DNA from: a virus
Reading direction: 5' to 3' (one strand)
Virus record (IMG/VR): IMGVR_UViG_3300028840_001281
Span: 1-28,534 of that record
DNA: 28,534 nucleotides
Positions 16,807 through 24,731 of the stretch are shown here, one piece after another. How positions within the stretch are numbered: the first letter of the stretch is position 1; each line of letters starts with the position of its first letter. The position numbers were made by a program, and so were the translations under genes. Below the pieces are notes generated by a model. It made no database searches, had not been told where the DNA came from, and saw only the letters and a list, made by a program, of their open reading frames with translations.

Positions 16807-16832
16807 AGAAAGAAAATATACAGGAGAAATAT

Positions 16833-17384
16833 ATGACGATTAATTATAGAGAAGACAAACAAGAAATGATAAAAGGCGCTAATGATGCTAAAACACTTTC
16901 TGATAAAGTGATTAAATTAAAATCATTGGAAGATGAAGTTTCTAATGCTGAAGAAAGTTTGAAAAAACTTAAAGAACAAGTTAGAATACTTTCACAATTG
17001 GAAATTCCACAAATGATGGAAGAAATGAATATTACAAAATTAAAGCTAAAAGATGGTGAATCTGTAGAAGTTAAAAAATTTTACAGTGCATCTATTCCTA
17101 AAGAAAAACAACAGGAGGCTTTTACATGGCTTCGTAATAACGGCTTAGGTGATGTTATTAAAAATGACATTACCGTTACCTTTGGTCGTGGCGAAGATAA
17201 CAAGGCAGCACAATATGCTGTCCTTGCCCGAGGTCAAGGATTTGAACCAGTCCAGAAAGTTGGTGTAAATCCGATGACACTCAAAGCATTGGTCAGGGAG
17301 CGTCTTGAATCTGGACAAGAGATGCCCTCTGATCTTTTTAATACTTACGCAGGTAACAGTACAAAAATAAACCGAGGAGAATAA
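16833..17384 (+). CDS. coiled-coil early phage protein, unknown function
   Basis: A 183-aa protein with a CAGGAG ribosome site. Residues ~20-65 are a coiled coil (I-K-L-K-S-L-E-D-E-V, E-E-S-L-K-K-L-K-E-Q-V). The remainder is more globular, and its end (T-L-K-A-L-V-R-E-R-L-E-S-G-Q-E-M-P) is a motif that I recall as shared by many phage proteins next to ssDNA-binding genes. It is the first gene behind the main replication promoter. A role as a partner in recombination or replication is inference; no catalytic residues are visible. Confidence 0.6.
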   Translation: MTINYREDKQEMIKGANDAKTLSDKVIKLKSLEDEVSNAEESLKKLKEQVRILSQLEIPQMMEEMNITKLKLKDGESVEVKKFYSASIPKEKQQEAFTWLRNNGLGDVIKNDITVTFGRGEDNKAAQYAVLARGQGFEPVQKVGVNPMTLKALVRERLESGQEMPSDLFNTYAGNSTKINRGE

Positions 17385-17385
17385 T

Positions 17386-18096
17386 ATGAGCACACAAGTG
17401 CAAAGTAAAAAAGAAAATCTACCGTCCTCTATTCTATATAGAGATGATACAGGTAGTGGTTTTGAAAATGTAAAGCAGGAAAGTCTTGCTCTACCTATTT
17501 TAAAATTGTTACAAAACAGTTCTAAGGAATCACAAAAACGTAATGAAAATTACGTTCAAGGTGCAGAACCTGGAATGTTTTTAAATACCGTCACTAAAAA
17601 ACTTTATGACGGGGACAAAGGGATTAATGTGATCCCATGCCACTATAAGTTGGAGTATCAAGAGTGGGCTGAGTTTGGTACTGGTTCAGGTAAACCAGAA
17701 CAAATTTATCCAGACACTTCTGATATTTTGTCTAAAACCACAAAAGATGGTGCTAAAGATAGATTACCAAACGGTAATTATATCTTAACAGTTAATCAAC
17801 ATTACGTATTAATCGTTAATGCTGATGGTTCTGTTGATCCAGCACTTATCAATATGAGTTCATCTCAAGGTAAAGTTAGTAAGAAATGGACTTCTTTGCA
17901 AATGTCACAAGTGATGACAGATGCAAAAGGTACTTTCCAACCTGCGATGTACGCTTATATGTATAACCTAAGTACAGTTTTAAATTCTGGAAAAGGTAAT
18001 CAGTGGTATGGATTTAATGTTAAACTAATTGGTCCTGTTAAAGACAGTAAAGTCTACGCAAGAGCTAAAGACTTTAATCAAAGTTTAAATAAATAA
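17386..18096 (+). CDS. putative phage ssDNA-binding protein
   Basis: A 236-aa protein with a GAGGAG ribosome site, one base after the previous stop. The pattern G-A-E-P-G-M-F-L-N-T-V-T followed by Y-D-G-D-K-G-I-N-V-I-P-C-H-Y and E-Y-Q-E-W matches a phage protein group often annotated as single-stranded DNA binding. The core (residues 45-220) looks like a beta barrel, with an aromatic Y-A-Y-M-Y segment. Its place between the early coiled-coil gene and the primase, followed by a strong hairpin, fits high-level expression of an SSB. It could alternatively be a recombination mediator. Confidence 0.5.
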   Translation: MSTQVQSKKENLPSSILYRDDTGSGFENVKQESLALPILKLLQNSSKESQKRNENYVQGAEPGMFLNTVTKKLYDGDKGINVIPCHYKLEYQEWAEFGTGSGKPEQIYPDTSDILSKTTKDGAKDRLPNGNYILTVNQHYVLIVNADGSVDPALINMSSSQGKVSKKWTSLQMSQVMTDAKGTFQPAMYAYMYNLSTVLNSGKGNQWYGFNVKLIGPVKDSKVYARAKDFNQSLNK

Positions 18097-18105
18097 TCAT
18101 ATCCT

Positions 18106-18127
18106 GGGGCGGTCTTAAAGCCGCCCC
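18106..18127 (+). terminator. strong GC hairpin after the ssDNA-binding gene
   Basis: GGGGCGG (18106-18112) and CCGCCCC (18121-18127) form a 7-bp all-GC stem with an 8-base loop, 9 bases after the stop. The following GATTATAATAT has few Ts, so termination may be partial, or the hairpin may protect the 3' end of the upstream mRNA. A TATAAT at 18131 might restart transcription, though no -35 is evident. Confidence 0.6.
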
Positions 18128-18150
18128 GATTATAATATAAGCGAGTGGAA

Positions 18151-19671
18151 ATGGACGATCTAGAAAGATTTAAAGAGATATTTAGTGGTTTAAGCACTGC
18201 CTATGGTGTCACTAAAAAAACTAATGAATTTGATGCCCGAGGTAAACACAAAACAAAATCGTTTATCTTTAAAGAAAAACCAGCTAAACATTTATGGCAA
18301 GCTCATTTAGATGGTAAAGAACCTGCTTTAGGTATTATTCCAATTAATGAAGACAGTAAATGTCGTTGGTCTTGTATTGATATTGATCTTTACAATGGTT
18401 TTGATCATCAACAATTAATTAAAAAAATAAGAGACAAAAATTTACCTCTAGTTGTCTTTCGATCAAAATCAGGAGGCGCCCACGTTTTTTTATTTACTAA
18501 AGATTTTGTTCCTGCTTCTTTATTACGGGATAAACTAAAAGAAATTGCTTCCGTATTAGGCTATGCTAAATCAGAAATTTTTCCAAAACAAAATATTTTA
18601 CGGACAGATAGAGGTGATACCGGTAGTTTTTTAAATTTACCTTACCATAATTGTAAAAATACTATGCGTTATGCTTTTAATGATAATGGCGAAGCTCTAA
18701 CACTACATGGTTTTTTTAGTTTCTATGAAAAGAAAAAACAAACTGAAGAACAAGTTTTAAGTTTAATTATAAAAAAAGAAGAAAAGAAAGATGACTTATT
18801 AAAAGGTGCTCCACCTTGTTTAATCTCTTTAGCAAATGAAGGTATTCCCAATGGTCAAAGAAATAATGCTATGTATAATTTTGGTGTTTATTTGAAAAAA
18901 AGATTTCCTGAAAGTTGGCAAACAGAAATATTTGAATACAATAAAAAATATTGCCTACCTCCATTAGATAAAAAAGAAATTGATATTTTAATTAAATCAA
19001 TTGATAAAAAAGATTATAATTACAAATGTAAAGATGAACCCATCGCATCTTTTTGTAATTCGACAAAATGTGTTTTTCAAGAGTTTGGTGTAGGTGATGG
19101 TGGTCCAGGTCCTGAAATAAAAGAATTAAAAAAATATGAATCGGATCCACCTATTTATTATGTATTAATTGGTGAAGATACTGTTGAAGTTGACATCAAT
19201 ACTTTATTAGATCCTTTTAAATTTTCTGTAGCCTGCGCTGAACAAATCAATCAACCTATTGCGACTGTAGGTCGAAACATCTGGATCAAGATGTTACAAA
19301 AATTATTTAAAGAAATGATTCCAATTCCAGCGCCAGAGTCTACTAAAATAGATGTTCAATTAAAAGAATTGCTAGCTGAATTTATAACTAAATCAACAGG
19401 TAAAGAAAAAGAAGATATTTTAAGAGGACTAACTTTTACTGAAGAAGGTAAAAGTTATTTTAAAGCAAAAGATTTCTGGGACTTTTTACAAAGAAAGAAA
19501 TGGAATTTAAGTAAACACAAAACCATTCGTTTATTAGAAACTTCTTTTGATGCTGTTTTTCCTAAATTAAGAATTAATAAAAAAGAACAACGAGTAACTG
19601 AAATAAAAACAATGAAATTAGATAAACCAAATGTTCGTACAACCAAACTTAAGAAACCAGATTTTGCATGA
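18151..19671 (+). CDS. archaeo-eukaryotic-type (AEP) DNA primase
   Basis: I start at ATG 18151 (GAG five bases upstream) rather than GTG 18145, giving 506 aa. The N-terminal catalytic domain has the AEP signature: C-I-D-I-D-L-Y with the metal-binding D77 and D79, then S-K-S-G-G-A-H-V-F-L-F with the nucleotide-binding S/H near 107-111, as in primases of the TOTE/plasmid type. A helical PriCT-like segment follows (N-G-Q-R-N-N-A-M-Y-N-F-G, ~residue 232-243), with a Cys pair region near 285-305. The C-terminal third is probably a helicase-binding or DNA-binding module. It lies upstream of the UvrD-like helicase (ATGA overlap), suggesting a primase-helicase pair. Confidence 0.85.
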   Translation: MDDLERFKEIFSGLSTAYGVTKKTNEFDARGKHKTKSFIFKEKPAKHLWQAHLDGKEPALGIIPINEDSKCRWSCIDIDLYNGFDHQQLIKKIRDKNLPLVVFRSKSGGAHVFLFTKDFVPASLLRDKLKEIASVLGYAKSEIFPKQNILRTDRGDTGSFLNLPYHNCKNTMRYAFNDNGEALTLHGFFSFYEKKKQTEEQVLSLIIKKEEKKDDLLKGAPPCLISLANEGIPNGQRNNAMYNFGVYLKKRFPESWQTEIFEYNKKYCLPPLDKKEIDILIKSIDKKDYNYKCKDEPIASFCNSTKCVFQEFGVGDGGPGPEIKELKKYESDPPIYYVLIGEDTVEVDINTLLDPFKFSVACAEQINQPIATVGRNIWIKMLQKLFKEMIPIPAPESTKIDVQLKELLAEFITKSTGKEKEDILRGLTFTEEGKSYFKAKDFWDFLQRKKWNLSKHKTIRLLETSFDAVFPKLRINKKEQRVTEIKTMKLDKPNVRTTKLKKPDFA

Positions 19672-21173
19672 GTGAAAGAATAATTATACCCGGTCCACCA
19701 GGAACAGGCAAAACCCATAGACTTATTCATTATTTAGATAAAGAATTAAATGAATATAAAACCGACCCTATTAAAATTGCTTTTATATCTTTTAGTAAAG
19801 CAGCTGCAGAAGAGGCCAAGCGAAGAATAAATAATGATAAAATTTTTGCGGGTACTATGCATTCGTTAGGTGCTCGTAGTTTAAGTATTGATACTAATTC
19901 ACAATTACTTAAAGGTAGTAAATGGAAAACGTTTAAAAATTTTTCTGTTATTTGTCAGCATTTATCTTTTGAAAGTTATGTTACTGAAACTGGTATACCG
20001 CAATATAAAAATCATCATATGAAGATAATTGAATATGCTCGTTCAAAAAAACTAACGTTAAACGATGCAGCCATTGAACTAGGTCTACAATATAGTGTTG
20101 ATATATGGTTTACCGAACAATTAGCAGAAGATTTAAAAGCATACAAAGAACAAGAAAATATGTTTGAATTTTCTGATATGATTACCAAGTTTGTTGAGAA
20201 AGATAAATGTCCTCCACTCGACGTTGTCTTTCTCGATGAAGCTCAAGATCTAAGTCCTTTGCAATGGGATATGTTTTTTTACATCGAAGAACAATGTAAA
20301 AGATCATACATTGCAGGGGACGATGATCAAACCATTTATAATTTTCAAGGTGCTAATCCTGAAATATTTATTAATTTGAAAGGAACTTTTGATCCGCAAA
20401 TTAAATCAAGACGAGTTCCAAGAAAAATACACCAACTAGCAGAATCTATTTTTCCTCACATGACAGAGCGTTTAGATAAGAAATGGGAACCAAGAGATGC
20501 TGAAGGTGAAATTGAGAACAATGTCAGCTTAGAAGATTTAGATTTTACTACCGGTCAATGGATGATTTTAGCTAGAACTAATGAGAAACTTAAACCTATT
20601 GCTGAACATTTAACAAGACAAACAATTAGATTTACAAGTAAGATACAAAACCTTTTATCAAAAGAATTATTGAATGCTTATCGAACTTGGATTCGTTTAA
20701 ATGCCGGTGCTTTAGTTAGTAAAGAAGATGCACAGGATTTATATAAATTTTTAAACTATAAAAAAGGTCATGTTGAGTATGGTTTCTCTGGAGGTAAATC
20801 TTTAAATACTGTTGAGAATGTTGATCTAGATACTTTGCGTCTCGAGCACGGGTTGCGCGTAGCGGGAGACTGGGAGCAATTGCATATTCCAGAAGAAAGT
20901 AAAAATTATATGAAAGCTTTAATTGATTCAGGTGATGATTTAATGAAAGAACCTAGAATTAAAGTATCTACTATTCATGGAGTAAAAGGAGAAGAATGTG
21001 ACAATGTCGTTTTACATACAGATTTAGAAAAAATTATTTATGATGCAGCCTTAAAAAATGCTGATCCTGAACATAGAACTTTTTTCGTTGGTGTGACTAG
21101 AACAAAAGAAAAATTATTTTTAGTGAGACCAACATCAGAATATAATTATACCATAGGAGATCCTATTGTATGA
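19668..21173 (+). CDS. UvrD/Rep-like SF1 DNA helicase
   Basis: A 501-aa SF1A helicase starting in the primase stop (ATGA). Motif I is G-P-P-G-T-G-K-T (residues 9-16), Ia A-F-I-S-F-S-K-A-A, motif II V-F-L-D-E-A-Q-D, motif III G-D-D-D-Q-T-I-Y-N-F-Q-G-A, then V-S-T-I-H-G-V-K-G-E-E (motif V) and F-V-G-V-T-R-T-K-E (motif VI). It is shorter than cellular UvrD (~720 aa), as the 2B-type domain is reduced. It unwinds DNA with 3'-5' polarity in known relatives. No DnaB-type helicase is in the window, so it may be the replicative helicase. A GC-rich patch sits at 20837-20873. Confidence 0.93.
   Translation: MSERIIIPGPPGTGKTHRLIHYLDKELNEYKTDPIKIAFISFSKAAAEEAKRRINNDKIFAGTMHSLGARSLSIDTNSQLLKGSKWKTFKNFSVICQHLSFESYVTETGIPQYKNHHMKIIEYARSKKLTLNDAAIELGLQYSVDIWFTEQLAEDLKAYKEQENMFEFSDMITKFVEKDKCPPLDVVFLDEAQDLSPLQWDMFFYIEEQCKRSYIAGDDDQTIYNFQGANPEIFINLKGTFDPQIKSRRVPRKIHQLAESIFPHMTERLDKKWEPRDAEGEIENNVSLEDLDFTTGQWMILARTNEKLKPIAEHLTRQTIRFTSKIQNLLSKELLNAYRTWIRLNAGALVSKEDAQDLYKFLNYKKGHVEYGFSGGKSLNTVENVDLDTLRLEHGLRVAGDWEQLHIPEESKNYMKALIDSGDDLMKEPRIKVSTIHGVKGEECDNVVLHTDLEKIIYDAALKNADPEHRTFFVGVTRTKEKLFLVRPTSEYNYTIGDPIV
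20837..20873. repeat. GC-rich patch with inverted GTCTC/GAGAC arms
   Basis: Bases 20837-20846 (GCGTCTCGAG) equal the core of the palindrome at 1704-1713. GTCTC (20839-20843) and GAGAC (20866-20870) are inverted arms. Bases 20848-20873 match 8064-8089 (21/26). It encodes L-R-L-E-H-G-L-R-V-A-G-D-W. Confidence 0.45.
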
Positions 21174-21184
21174 TTAAACCGATT

Positions 21185-21295
21185 GGGTGTAATGCGGTGA
21201 CCTTGGGGAATGTGGTAGTTTCCTGTCTTCGGGCGAAGTTGGTTCAGTTGCGTTATACCCTGTTTTCATTAACTGTTAAACCAACATCTACCACA
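21185..21295 (+). ncRNA. candidate pseudoknotted structured RNA / 5' leader element
   Basis: The 139 bases between the helicase stop and the DUF3310 gene are GC-rich for this genome (31 of 60 bases G+C at 21181-21240). Helix A pairs 21185-21195 with 21250-21260 (11 bp, two of them G-U). Helix C pairs 21239-21244 with 21279-21284, stacked on D, 21245-21249 with 21271-21275, with a 3-base bulge. Strand 3' of A begins directly after D, so A and C/D make an H-type pseudoknot with a zero-base junction and a 10-base crossing loop. An outer 8-bp helix pairs 21211-21218 with 21288-21295. A small CTTC-GGGC-GAAG hairpin lies at 21227-21238. The ribosome site (AAGGAG) follows 7-8 bases later, so a regulatory leader is plausible. 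No known class is recognised. Confidence 0.6.
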
Positions 21296-21312
21296 AATAA
21301 AAAGGAGAAAAT

Positions 21313-21552
21313 ATGACACATAAAGACATGTTTAAAGAATACAATTATGATTCTTTACAAGAACAAGTAGGTGGAAAACATTATAAACATTTTAAGATTC
21401 AACCTGCTTATTTTATAAACGAGAATAAGTTGCTTTTCGCAGAAGGTAATGCTATTAAATATATTTGTAGACACCGGACGAAAGGAAAAGAAGAAGACAT
21501 TAAAAAAGCAATTCATTATTTAGAAATGATATTGGAAAGAGATTATGCCTGA
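21313..21552 (+). CDS. DUF3310 (T7 gp1.7-type) protein
   Basis: A 79-aa protein with an AAGGAG ribosome site. The whole middle matches the DUF3310 family: Q-V-G-G-K-H-Y, then I-Q-P-A-Y-F-I, A-E-G-N-A-I-K-Y-I-C-R-H, and K-G-K-E-E-D-I-K-K-A-I-H-Y-L-E-M. T7 gp1.7 contains a related domain in a nucleotide kinase, so a link to nucleotide metabolism is possible, but these short versions are uncharacterised. It is the first gene after the structured leader and overlaps the methyltransferase by 8 bases. Confidence 0.9.
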   Translation: MTHKDMFKEYNYDSLQEQVGGKHYKHFKIQPAYFINENKLLFAEGNAIKYICRHRTKGKEEDIKKAIHYLEMILERDYA

Positions 21553-22219
21553 TACAAACTTTGTTAACTATAATGATTTTTATCCTAAAAATATTCCTAT
21601 GTGTGAAGAAACACTTCATCCAAAAGAATTAAAACTAATTTCTAAATTAAATAAAATAGTTAATGGTCCTGTGGAAGGTAATTATTGTTTTAAACATCAA
21701 ACTATTCTTAACGAAAAGTCTATTCCAGTTAAAGAACGTTCATGGAAAAGACAATATTTAAGAGAAGCAATCACTGATCGAGAACATGCTCTAGAGATTG
21801 GCTTCAATGCTGGTCACAGTGCTGCTATTATGCTGTTAGCAAATCCTAAACTATATTTAACTTCCATTGATATTTGTATGTATCCTTACACAGTTAAATG
21901 TGCCAAGTTTATGTTTAAATATTTTTATCCACGTTTTAGTTTTATTGGAGGTTCAAGTCAGCAAGTTTTAAAAAAAACAACATTAGCCCAAGAGATAGAT
22001 TTTATTCATGTTGATGGAGGTCATGGTATTGCTGATTTCTATTTTGATATTGATTGGTCAACAAAAACATTAAAACCTGGTGGTAAATTAATGATTGATG
22101 ATGCTTATTTACCAGACTATCAAAAATATATTGCTTATAAATTACAGCAACAAGAATATAAAATAGCTAATACAATTAGACCAACATCTCATGAAAATAT
22201 TTTATTGGAGAGACTATGA
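21545..22219 (+). CDS. class I SAM-dependent methyltransferase-like protein
   Basis: A 224-aa Rossmann-type protein. Motif I is A-L-E-I-G-F-N-A-G-H-S-A (about residues 81-92), the acidic ribose-binding strand is L-T-S-I-D-I-C, and the later strands are I-D-F-I-H-V-D-G-G-H-G and L-K-P-G-G-K-L-M-I-D-D-A-Y. This layout is typical of the Methyltransf_24 group, which acts mainly on small molecules or sugars. Known relatives sit near glycosyl or surface-modification genes. The substrate is unknown. It overlaps DUF3310 upstream and the DNA polymerase downstream (ATGA), so it is co-transcribed with replication genes. Confidence 0.8.
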   Translation: MPDTNFVNYNDFYPKNIPMCEETLHPKELKLISKLNKIVNGPVEGNYCFKHQTILNEKSIPVKERSWKRQYLREAITDREHALEIGFNAGHSAAIMLLANPKLYLTSIDICMYPYTVKCAKFMFKYFYPRFSFIGGSSQQVLKKTTLAQEIDFIHVDGGHGIADFYFDIDWSTKTLKPGGKLMIDDAYLPDYQKYIAYKLQQQEYKIANTIRPTSHENILLERL

Positions 22220-24078
22220 TTTTTAAAGCACAAACAGAATGGAATTGTCCAGAAAATTTTCCTGATTTAAGTCAGGCAAAATACATTGCGATTGACTTAG
22301 AAACTAAAGATGTTGATTTAAAATCTAAAGGATCAGGAGCTATTAAAGGTCATGGTGAGATTGTCGGTATTGCAGTCGCTGTTGAAGGTTGGTCTGGTTA
22401 TTATCCTATTGCACACGAAGGTGGTGGGAATCTTGATAAAAAAGTTGTTTTAAAATGGGTTCAAGAAGTCTGTAATACTAATGCCACTAAAATATTTCAC
22501 AATGCCATGTATGATGTCTGTTGGTTAAAAGCTTATGGTATAAAAATTAATGGAGCTATTGTTGATACTATGGTTATGGCTTCTTTAATTGATGAAAACA
22601 GATTATGGTACAGTTTAAATAGTGTTTCATTTGATTATTTAGGTGAAGTTAAAGATGAGAAAGCTTTGAAAGAAGCAGCAGATTCTTTTGGTATTGATCC
22701 TAAAAAAGAAATGTACAAACTACCAGCGATGTTTGTTGGTAATTATGCAGAAAGAGATGCTGAACTAACTTTAGAATTATTTAAAGTTTTATCTAGAGAA
22801 ATAGATAAACAACATCTTTTTAATATTTTTGAATTAGAAACAAATTTATTTCCTTGTTTAATAGATATGAAATTTAAAGGCGTTCGAGTTGACGTTGAAC
22901 GAGCCCATAAAATGAAGCAACTATTGTGTAAACAAGAAGAAGAGTTATTGCTAGCAGTGAAAAAAGATACAGGCATAGAGCCTCAAATATGGGCAGCAAG
23001 ATCCATTGCCAAAGTGTTTGACAAATTGTCTTTGTCTTACGCCAGAACCGAGAAAACGGGGTCACCTTCATTTACTAAAAATTTCCTTTCCCAACATGAA
23101 CATCCTTTAGTTAAAAAGATAGCAAAAGCCAGGGAAATAAACAAGGCACATACTACTTTTATTGATACAATTTTAAAACATCAATTTAAAGGTAGGATTC
23201 ATGCGGATATTAATCCAATTAAATCTGATACGGGTGGTACAGTTACCGGTCGTTTTAGTTATTCTAATCCAAACTTACAACAAATACCAGCCAGAAATAA
23301 AGATTTAGGACCGATGATTAGATCTTTATTTTTACCAGAATTAAATCACAAATGGGGTTGTTTTGATTACTCTCAACAAGAACCAAGACTAGTTGTACAT
23401 TATGCAGCTACAACAGAACCTATTTGTTTTGATCAATCGGTAACCGATATTGTAGAAAAATTTAAAGATGATTCTGTAGACTTTCACCAAACCGTAGCAG
23501 ACATGGCTAACATATCTAGATCACAAGCTAAAACAATTAATTTAGGATTGTTCTATGGTATGGGTAAAGCAAAACTACAAGCAGAATTAGGTTTAAATAC
23601 TAAAGCAGAAGCTGAGAATTTATTTAATCAATATCATGAAAACGTGCCTTTTGTTAGAGACTTAATGAATAAAACTTCTAATCAAGCACAAATGTCAGGA
23701 TCGATTGGTACTTTATTAGGTCGACGTTGTCGTTTTAACAAATGGGAACCTAATACTTTTGGTATGCATAAACCTATGGAGTTTGAAGAAGCTGAAAGAA
23801 CTTATGGTCGAGGTAGAATTAAAAGAGCTTTTACTTACAAAGCCTTAAATAAATTAATTCAAGGTTCAGCAGCTGATATGACTAAGAAAGCAATGTTAGA
23901 TTTATACAATGAAGGTATTGTGCCACACATACAAATTCATGATGAATTAGATGTCTCGGTTGAGTCTGAAGAACAAGGGAAAAAAATTGTTGATATTATG
24001 GAGAATGCTGTTAGTTTAAAAATACCTAATAAAGTTGATGCTGAATATGGTGCAACTTGGGGGGAAATTAATGGATAG
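22216..24078 (+). CDS. family A DNA polymerase with 3'-5' exonuclease
   Basis: A 620-aa PolA-type replicative polymerase. The exonuclease domain has A-I-D-L-E-T-K-D (D27, E29), H-N-A-M-Y-D-V and Y-A-E-R-D-A-E-L-T, so proofreading is intact. The polymerase domain has motif A D-Y-S-Q-Q-E-P-R (D384), motif B R-S-Q-A-K-T-I-N-L-G-L-F-Y-G (R435, K439, Y447) and motif C H-D-E (575-577). The residue equivalent to E. coli Pol I Phe762 is Leu443. There is no 5' nuclease domain, as in other phage enzymes. The ATGA overlap with the methyltransferase and a GGAGAG site support the start. Confidence 0.97.
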   Translation: MIFKAQTEWNCPENFPDLSQAKYIAIDLETKDVDLKSKGSGAIKGHGEIVGIAVAVEGWSGYYPIAHEGGGNLDKKVVLKWVQEVCNTNATKIFHNAMYDVCWLKAYGIKINGAIVDTMVMASLIDENRLWYSLNSVSFDYLGEVKDEKALKEAADSFGIDPKKEMYKLPAMFVGNYAERDAELTLELFKVLSREIDKQHLFNIFELETNLFPCLIDMKFKGVRVDVERAHKMKQLLCKQEEELLLAVKKDTGIEPQIWAARSIAKVFDKLSLSYARTEKTGSPSFTKNFLSQHEHPLVKKIAKAREINKAHTTFIDTILKHQFKGRIHADINPIKSDTGGTVTGRFSYSNPNLQQIPARNKDLGPMIRSLFLPELNHKWGCFDYSQQEPRLVVHYAATTEPICFDQSVTDIVEKFKDDSVDFHQTVADMANISRSQAKTINLGLFYGMGKAKLQAELGLNTKAEAENLFNQYHENVPFVRDLMNKTSNQAQMSGSIGTLLGRRCRFNKWEPNTFGMHKPMEFEEAERTYGRGRIKRAFTYKALNKLIQGSAADMTKKAMLDLYNEGIVPHIQIHDELDVSVESEEQGKKIVDIMENAVSLKIPNKVDAEYGATWGEING

Positions 24079-24080
24079 TA

Positions 24081-24731
24081 ATGGCCTATTTAAATGCGAA
24101 CACACCACCCATATATTGTCAAATTCGTAGAGAATATTTATACGATCTTAAAAAACATCACGGCGAAGTTGAAGATTGTATTATCTTTGGTCTTACATGT
24201 ATTACAGGGCGTCCAATACTTTTTCATGCAATCATGGAAAATGGGGCTGTATTTTACCGTTTGCCAATCTCTGCGTTTATTCAAAGAGGATTTGACCCAG
24301 AAAAAGTTCCTAAACGTCGACTTGATGAGTTGGAGTTATGGAATTGTTTTAGTTATTATCCTAGTGTGCATGCTTTCGACCTACTAGACGGTCAATCAGG
24401 TAAGTACATAGGCAAAGATAAAAAATGGCACTCAGGCGCCTATTTATTTACCGTTGACTTTGCCCATCCAGAGAGTAATATTCTTGACACAGATCATTCT
24501 GAAATTCCGCACGAACACAAGTGCGCTCACATAATGGCCTTAGATGATGGCAATTATGCAGCACAACCAAACAATCGAATCTTATGGGACATACCTTCTT
24601 TTACAGTAAAAGATAATGTTCCTGATTGGAAAGTGCAGACTTCAGAATGGAATGTTGAAGATACACGTAAATGGAGAACCGAAGATACGGACAACTTCTT
24701 TTACGAAATTGAGGAGAAAAAAAATGATTAA
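24081..24731 (+). CDS. conserved-type phage hypothetical protein
   Basis: A 216-aa protein that follows the polymerase by two bases. It mixes beta strands and Trp/Tyr/His-rich segments (L-W-N-C-F-S-Y-Y-P-S-V-H, K-K-W-H-S-G-A-Y-L-F-T-V-D-F-A-H, then I-P-H-E-H-K-C-A-H-I). The cluster of His, Asp and Cys at ~155-170 could bind metal, but no known motif is clear. It is slightly more GC-rich than its neighbours. The N-terminal part (I-F-G-L-T-C-I-T-G-R-P-I-L-F-H) looks globular. I recall similar proteins beside polymerases in marine phages but cannot name a function. Confidence 0.65.
   Translation: MAYLNANTPPIYCQIRREYLYDLKKHHGEVEDCIIFGLTCITGRPILFHAIMENGAVFYRLPISAFIQRGFDPEKVPKRRLDELELWNCFSYYPSVHAFDLLDGQSGKYIGKDKKWHSGAYLFTVDFAHPESNILDTDHSEIPHEHKCAHIMALDDGNYAAQPNNRILWDIPSFTVKDNVPDWKVQTSEWNVEDTRKWRTEDTDNFFYEIEEKKND

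Noticed and set aside
21171-21200. Stop-codon readthrough or -1 frameshift driven by the pseudoknot 11 bases after the helicase TGA
   Set aside because: Readthrough would add only eight residues before the next in-frame stop (21198-21200), and the ATTAAAC heptamer lies after the stop, so neither product makes sense.
21211-21295. tRNA or tmRNA-like reading of the structured region
   Set aside because: No acceptor stem of 7 bp with T-arm and anticodon arm at correct spacing could be drawn. No tRNA was seen elsewhere in the window.
21170-21316. A 48-codon frame exactly filling the gap between helicase and DUF3310 genes, with ATGA overlaps at both ends
   Set aside because: The peptide looks unlike a protein (no recognisable pattern, odd codons), and the strong pseudoknot and GC richness explain the sequence better. 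I cannot exclude that it is also translated.
24434-24443. Second copy of AGGCGCCTAT, also at 932-941
   Set aside because: A single 10-base match in coding sequence without flanking palindrome symmetry; chance is likely.
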